This document shows, in pieces, positions 5,389 to 7,438 of a stretch of DNA of 7,438 nucleotides. Location: the NCBI GenBank assembly GCA_024409025.1, contig JAKSUM010000059.1, positions 1 through 7,438 on the forward strand. Reading direction: 5' to 3'. A program made the position numbers and the translations under genes. Position 1 is the first letter of the stretch. Each line of letters begins with the position of its first letter. The DNA comes from a bacterium (lineage in GTDB: Bacteria > Vulcanimicrobiota > CADAWZ01). The notes beneath the pieces are model-generated. The model had not been told where the DNA came from. It saw nothing but the letters and a program-made list of their open reading frames with translations, and searched no databases.

Positions 5389-7203
5389 ATGAGTGATTCT
5401 CCTTATGTAATAGGCATAGATTTAGGTACTACAAATACTGCGATGGCGTATGCTGAGGCAGGAGCCGAGACGCCGTCCATAAATATATTCAGGGTTCCTC
5501 AGGTTACTGCCCCAGGAGAGGTTTCCGAGAGGGACACCCTTCCTTCTTTTATATATATCCCAGGAAAGCATGAGTTGGCTGAAGGCTCTTATGCCCTGCC
5601 TTGGAACGAGGATATCCCTTATATAACAGGCGAATTTGCGATGAAGCAGGGAATAAGGGTTCCTGACAGGCTTGTAGCTTCATCAAAATCATGGCTCTGT
5701 GCCGGAGAAGCGGACAGGGAAGGTCTTATTCTTCCATGGACTGCGGATCCTAAGAAGGTTTCCAAGATTTCTCCTGTTGAATCCGCGATGAAATGCCTTT
5801 CGCATCTATATGACGCATGGAACCATGCTAAGCAGAATGATAAGGGTGCCAATTTCTGTCTTCAGACTACGGTTCTTACTGTTCCTGCTTCGTTTGATGC
5901 CGCTGCAAGGGATCTTACGGTCAAGGCAGCCACAGCATCTGGAATGGAGGTAATTCTTCTTGAGGAGCCTCAGGCCGCCCTGTATGCGTGGCTGAATTCC
6001 ATGGGAGATGAATGGAGAAAGCAGCTTAAGGTAGGGGATACTATTCTTGTATGCGACATAGGAGGCGGAACGACTGACTTCAGCCTTATCGCCGTTTCTG
6101 ATAATGACGGCAATCTTGAGCTTGAAAGAATTTCCGTAGGCGATCATATACTGCTTGGCGGCGACAATATGGATTTGGCTGCGGCAATGGCTCTTGCCGC
6201 AGAGCTCAGGGCTAAGGGCAAGAAGCTTGACGCATGGCAGCTGAATGCCCTCTGCCGCAGCTGCAGCGCCGCAAAGGTAAGGCTTTTGTCCGATGCTTCC
6301 GCTGAGGAGGCGGAGCTTGTCATTCCCGGCAGATCAAGCAGCCTTTTCGGAGGCAGCATATCTGTTGTCCTGAAAAAGGAGCTTCTTGAAAAGATAATAC
6401 TTGACGGATTCTTCCCTGAGGCGTCCGCAGATGCAAAGCCTCAAAGAAAGATGAGATCGGGACTTTCGGAAATGGGACTTCCTTATGAGCAGGATGCTGC
6501 AGTTACAAGGCATCTTGCCTCATTCATATCCTCAAACAGGGAGATTATGGAGAAAAAGGGCTATCCTGCTCTTCCCACTAAAATACTTCTTAACGGAGGA
6601 GTTTTTAAGTCTTCGGCAATCTGCTCCAAGTTCATATCGGAGATATCCAAGTGGTATCCTGAGGGCGGAGCCCCCAAGATTCTTGAAGGCGCCGATCTCG
6701 ATCTTGCGGTCGCTAAAGGCGCTGCCGCCTATGCGCTTTCCAGAAGGGGAAAAGGCATTAGAATAAAAGGCGGAACCTCAAGGTCGTATTACATTGGTCT
6801 TGAAAGCTCAATGCCTTCCATACCGGGATTTGAGCCTCCGGTCAAGGCCCTCTGTCTTGCAAAGAAGGGCGTTGAGGAAGGTACTGAGATACCGCTTCCT
6901 GACAGGGAGTTTTCTCTTGCTGTCGGATATGACGCCGAATTCCGTTTCTTCTCCGCAAACGGAAGACCTGATGACGATACCGGAGACATTATAGAGGACT
7001 GGGAGGAATGCGGAATAATGGAGCAGCCATCCCTTAAGACCTCTCTTGATCCGGGAGAGGGCAAAAACGGCGGTATGATTCCAGTAACCCTTGAGACGAG
7101 AATAACGGAGATAGGGACCATTGAGCTGTGGTGCAGGGATCGCGAGGGCGTCCTCAGGAAGCTTGAGTTTGACATAAGGCATTCCGGAGAAACTGAAGAA
7201 TGA
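5389..7203 (+). CDS. Divergent Hsp70-family (DnaK-like) ATPase, DUF2760-associated
   Basis: 604 aa, against about 638 for DnaK. The ATPase domain is complete: phosphate-1 loop IGIDLGTTNTAMAY (8-21), a Lys100 (SSKSW) matching DnaK Lys70, EEPQAALYAW (192-201), and phosphate-2 VCDIGGGTTDFSL (221-233). Asp223, Thr228 and Asp230 there match DnaK D194, T199 and D201. LGGDNMD is at 256-262 and the adenosine motif ILLNGGVFKSSAI at 399-411. Beyond about 450 the protein is unlike DnaK. The hydrophobic LLLD linker is missing, a beta-rich region of about 140 residues ends ITEIGTIELWC (572-582), and there is no helical lid. It is therefore an ATPase with a shortened substrate-binding part, probably cytoplasmic. 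GGAGG lies 6 nt before the ATG. The stop overlaps the start of the next Hsp70 gene. Client and function are unknown. It is not the housekeeping dnaK: no grpE or dnaJ adjoins it. Confidence 0.93.
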   Translation: MSDSPYVIGIDLGTTNTAMAYAEAGAETPSINIFRVPQVTAPGEVSERDTLPSFIYIPGKHELAEGSYALPWNEDIPYITGEFAMKQGIRVPDRLVASSKSWLCAGEADREGLILPWTADPKKVSKISPVESAMKCLSHLYDAWNHAKQNDKGANFCLQTTVLTVPASFDAAARDLTVKAATASGMEVILLEEPQAALYAWLNSMGDEWRKQLKVGDTILVCDIGGGTTDFSLIAVSDNDGNLELERISVGDHILLGGDNMDLAAAMALAAELRAKGKKLDAWQLNALCRSCSAAKVRLLSDASAEEAELVIPGRSSSLFGGSISVVLKKELLEKIILDGFFPEASADAKPQRKMRSGLSEMGLPYEQDAAVTRHLASFISSNREIMEKKGYPALPTKILLNGGVFKSSAICSKFISEISKWYPEGGAPKILEGADLDLAVAKGAAAYALSRRGKGIRIKGGTSRSYYIGLESSMPSIPGFEPPVKALCLAKKGVEEGTEIPLPDREFSLAVGYDAEFRFFSANGRPDDDTGDIIEDWEECGIMEQPSLKTSLDPGEGKNGGMIPVTLETRITEIGTIELWCRDREGVLRKLEFDIRHSGETEE

Positions 7204-7438
7204 GCAGGTACGCAATAGGCATTGATTTCGGTACTACAAATTCATGCTGCGCCTTTATAGATCTGAAGCAGCAGAAGAAAAGTATTGAGTTTTTTAAAAT
7301 TCCACAGCTTGTTGAGTCCGGTGAAATTGCCGAGAGGACGCTGCTTCCTTCATTTGTCTTTATTCCTGAAAAGCATGAAAAGGAATCGGGCATGATGGCT
7401 CTTCCATGGGATGATAAAATCGGATACTGCGTGGGCGA
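7200..7438 (+). CDS. Second Hsp70-family protein, N-terminal fragment at window edge
   Basis: The ATG at 7200-7202 overlaps the previous stop (ATGA), implying translational coupling. The frame is open for 79 codons to the window end. The product begins MSRYAIGIDFGTTNSCCAFI, an Hsp70 phosphate-1 loop. It continues with FKIPQLVESGEIAERTLLP, then SFVFIPEKHE and ALPWDD, each matching the equivalent part of the upstream Hsp70 (FRVPQVTAPGEVSERDTLP, SFIYIPGKHE, ALPWNE). The two are therefore paralogs. GGAG sits 10 nt before the start, inside the upstream gene. In related DUF2760 cassettes, as I recall, this second Hsp70 is often much longer (around 900 aa, with a C-terminal DUF3731-type region). That cannot be checked here. 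No frameshift is seen. Confidence 0.9.
   Translation, partial: MSRYAIGIDFGTTNSCCAFIDLKQQKKSIEFFKIPQLVESGEIAERTLLPSFVFIPEKHEKESGMMALPWDDKIGYCVG

Noticed and set aside
5389..7203. Housekeeping dnaK
   Set aside because: The LLLD linker and helical lid are missing, the C-terminal half is unlike DnaK, and the neighbours are DUF2760 and another Hsp70 rather than grpE or dnaJ.

Overview
The window carries two divergent gene groups separated by a 167-bp AT-rich intergenic region. The left group, on the minus strand, encodes central carbohydrate and glycogen enzymes. The right group, on the plus strand, encodes a chaperone-like cassette. Base composition is near 50% GC by eye, genes are tightly packed, and Shine-Dalgarno sites are strong (AGGAG/GGAGG). 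Codon use favours Ile ATA and Arg AGG/AGA, unlike E. coli. A classical signal peptidase I leader and a DUF2760/Hsp70 cassette suggest a Gram-negative-type bacterium, but the phylum cannot be fixed from this sequence. No mobile element, CRISPR array, tRNA or rRNA is visible.

Minus strand, in transcription order. pgi (4743-3433) is a complete 436-aa glucose-6-phosphate isomerase. After 15 bp comes glgB (3417-1105), a 770-aa 1,4-alpha-glucan branching enzyme with all catalytic residues. A perfect 13-bp inverted repeat (1055-1087) follows glgB. Then comes a second isomerase gene (1032 to beyond position 1), open for 344 codons and cut by the window edge. This paralog is nearly collinear with pgi and about 79% identical over a counted 168-residue core. 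It differs by 26 extra N-terminal residues that read as a cleavable Sec signal peptide (cleavage after Ala-Phe-Ala at residue 20). The window therefore holds a normal cytoplasmic PGI and an apparently exported, catalytically intact PGI flanking glgB. This is the most unusual observation here.

Plus strand. A 153-aa DUF2760-type protein (4911-5372) is followed after 16 bp by a divergent 604-aa Hsp70-family protein (5389-7203). A second, paralogous Hsp70-family gene overlaps its end by 4 nt (ATGA) and runs off the right edge (7200-7438). Spacing and overlap indicate one operon. The cassette type is recognisable, but its cellular role is not established.

Functionally, PGI interconverts glucose-6-phosphate and fructose-6-phosphate, linking glycolysis to glycogen precursors, and GlgB adds alpha-1,6 branches to glycogen. 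The exported PGI would act on sugar phosphates outside the cytoplasm, or serve a non-catalytic role. The sequence alone does not decide which.
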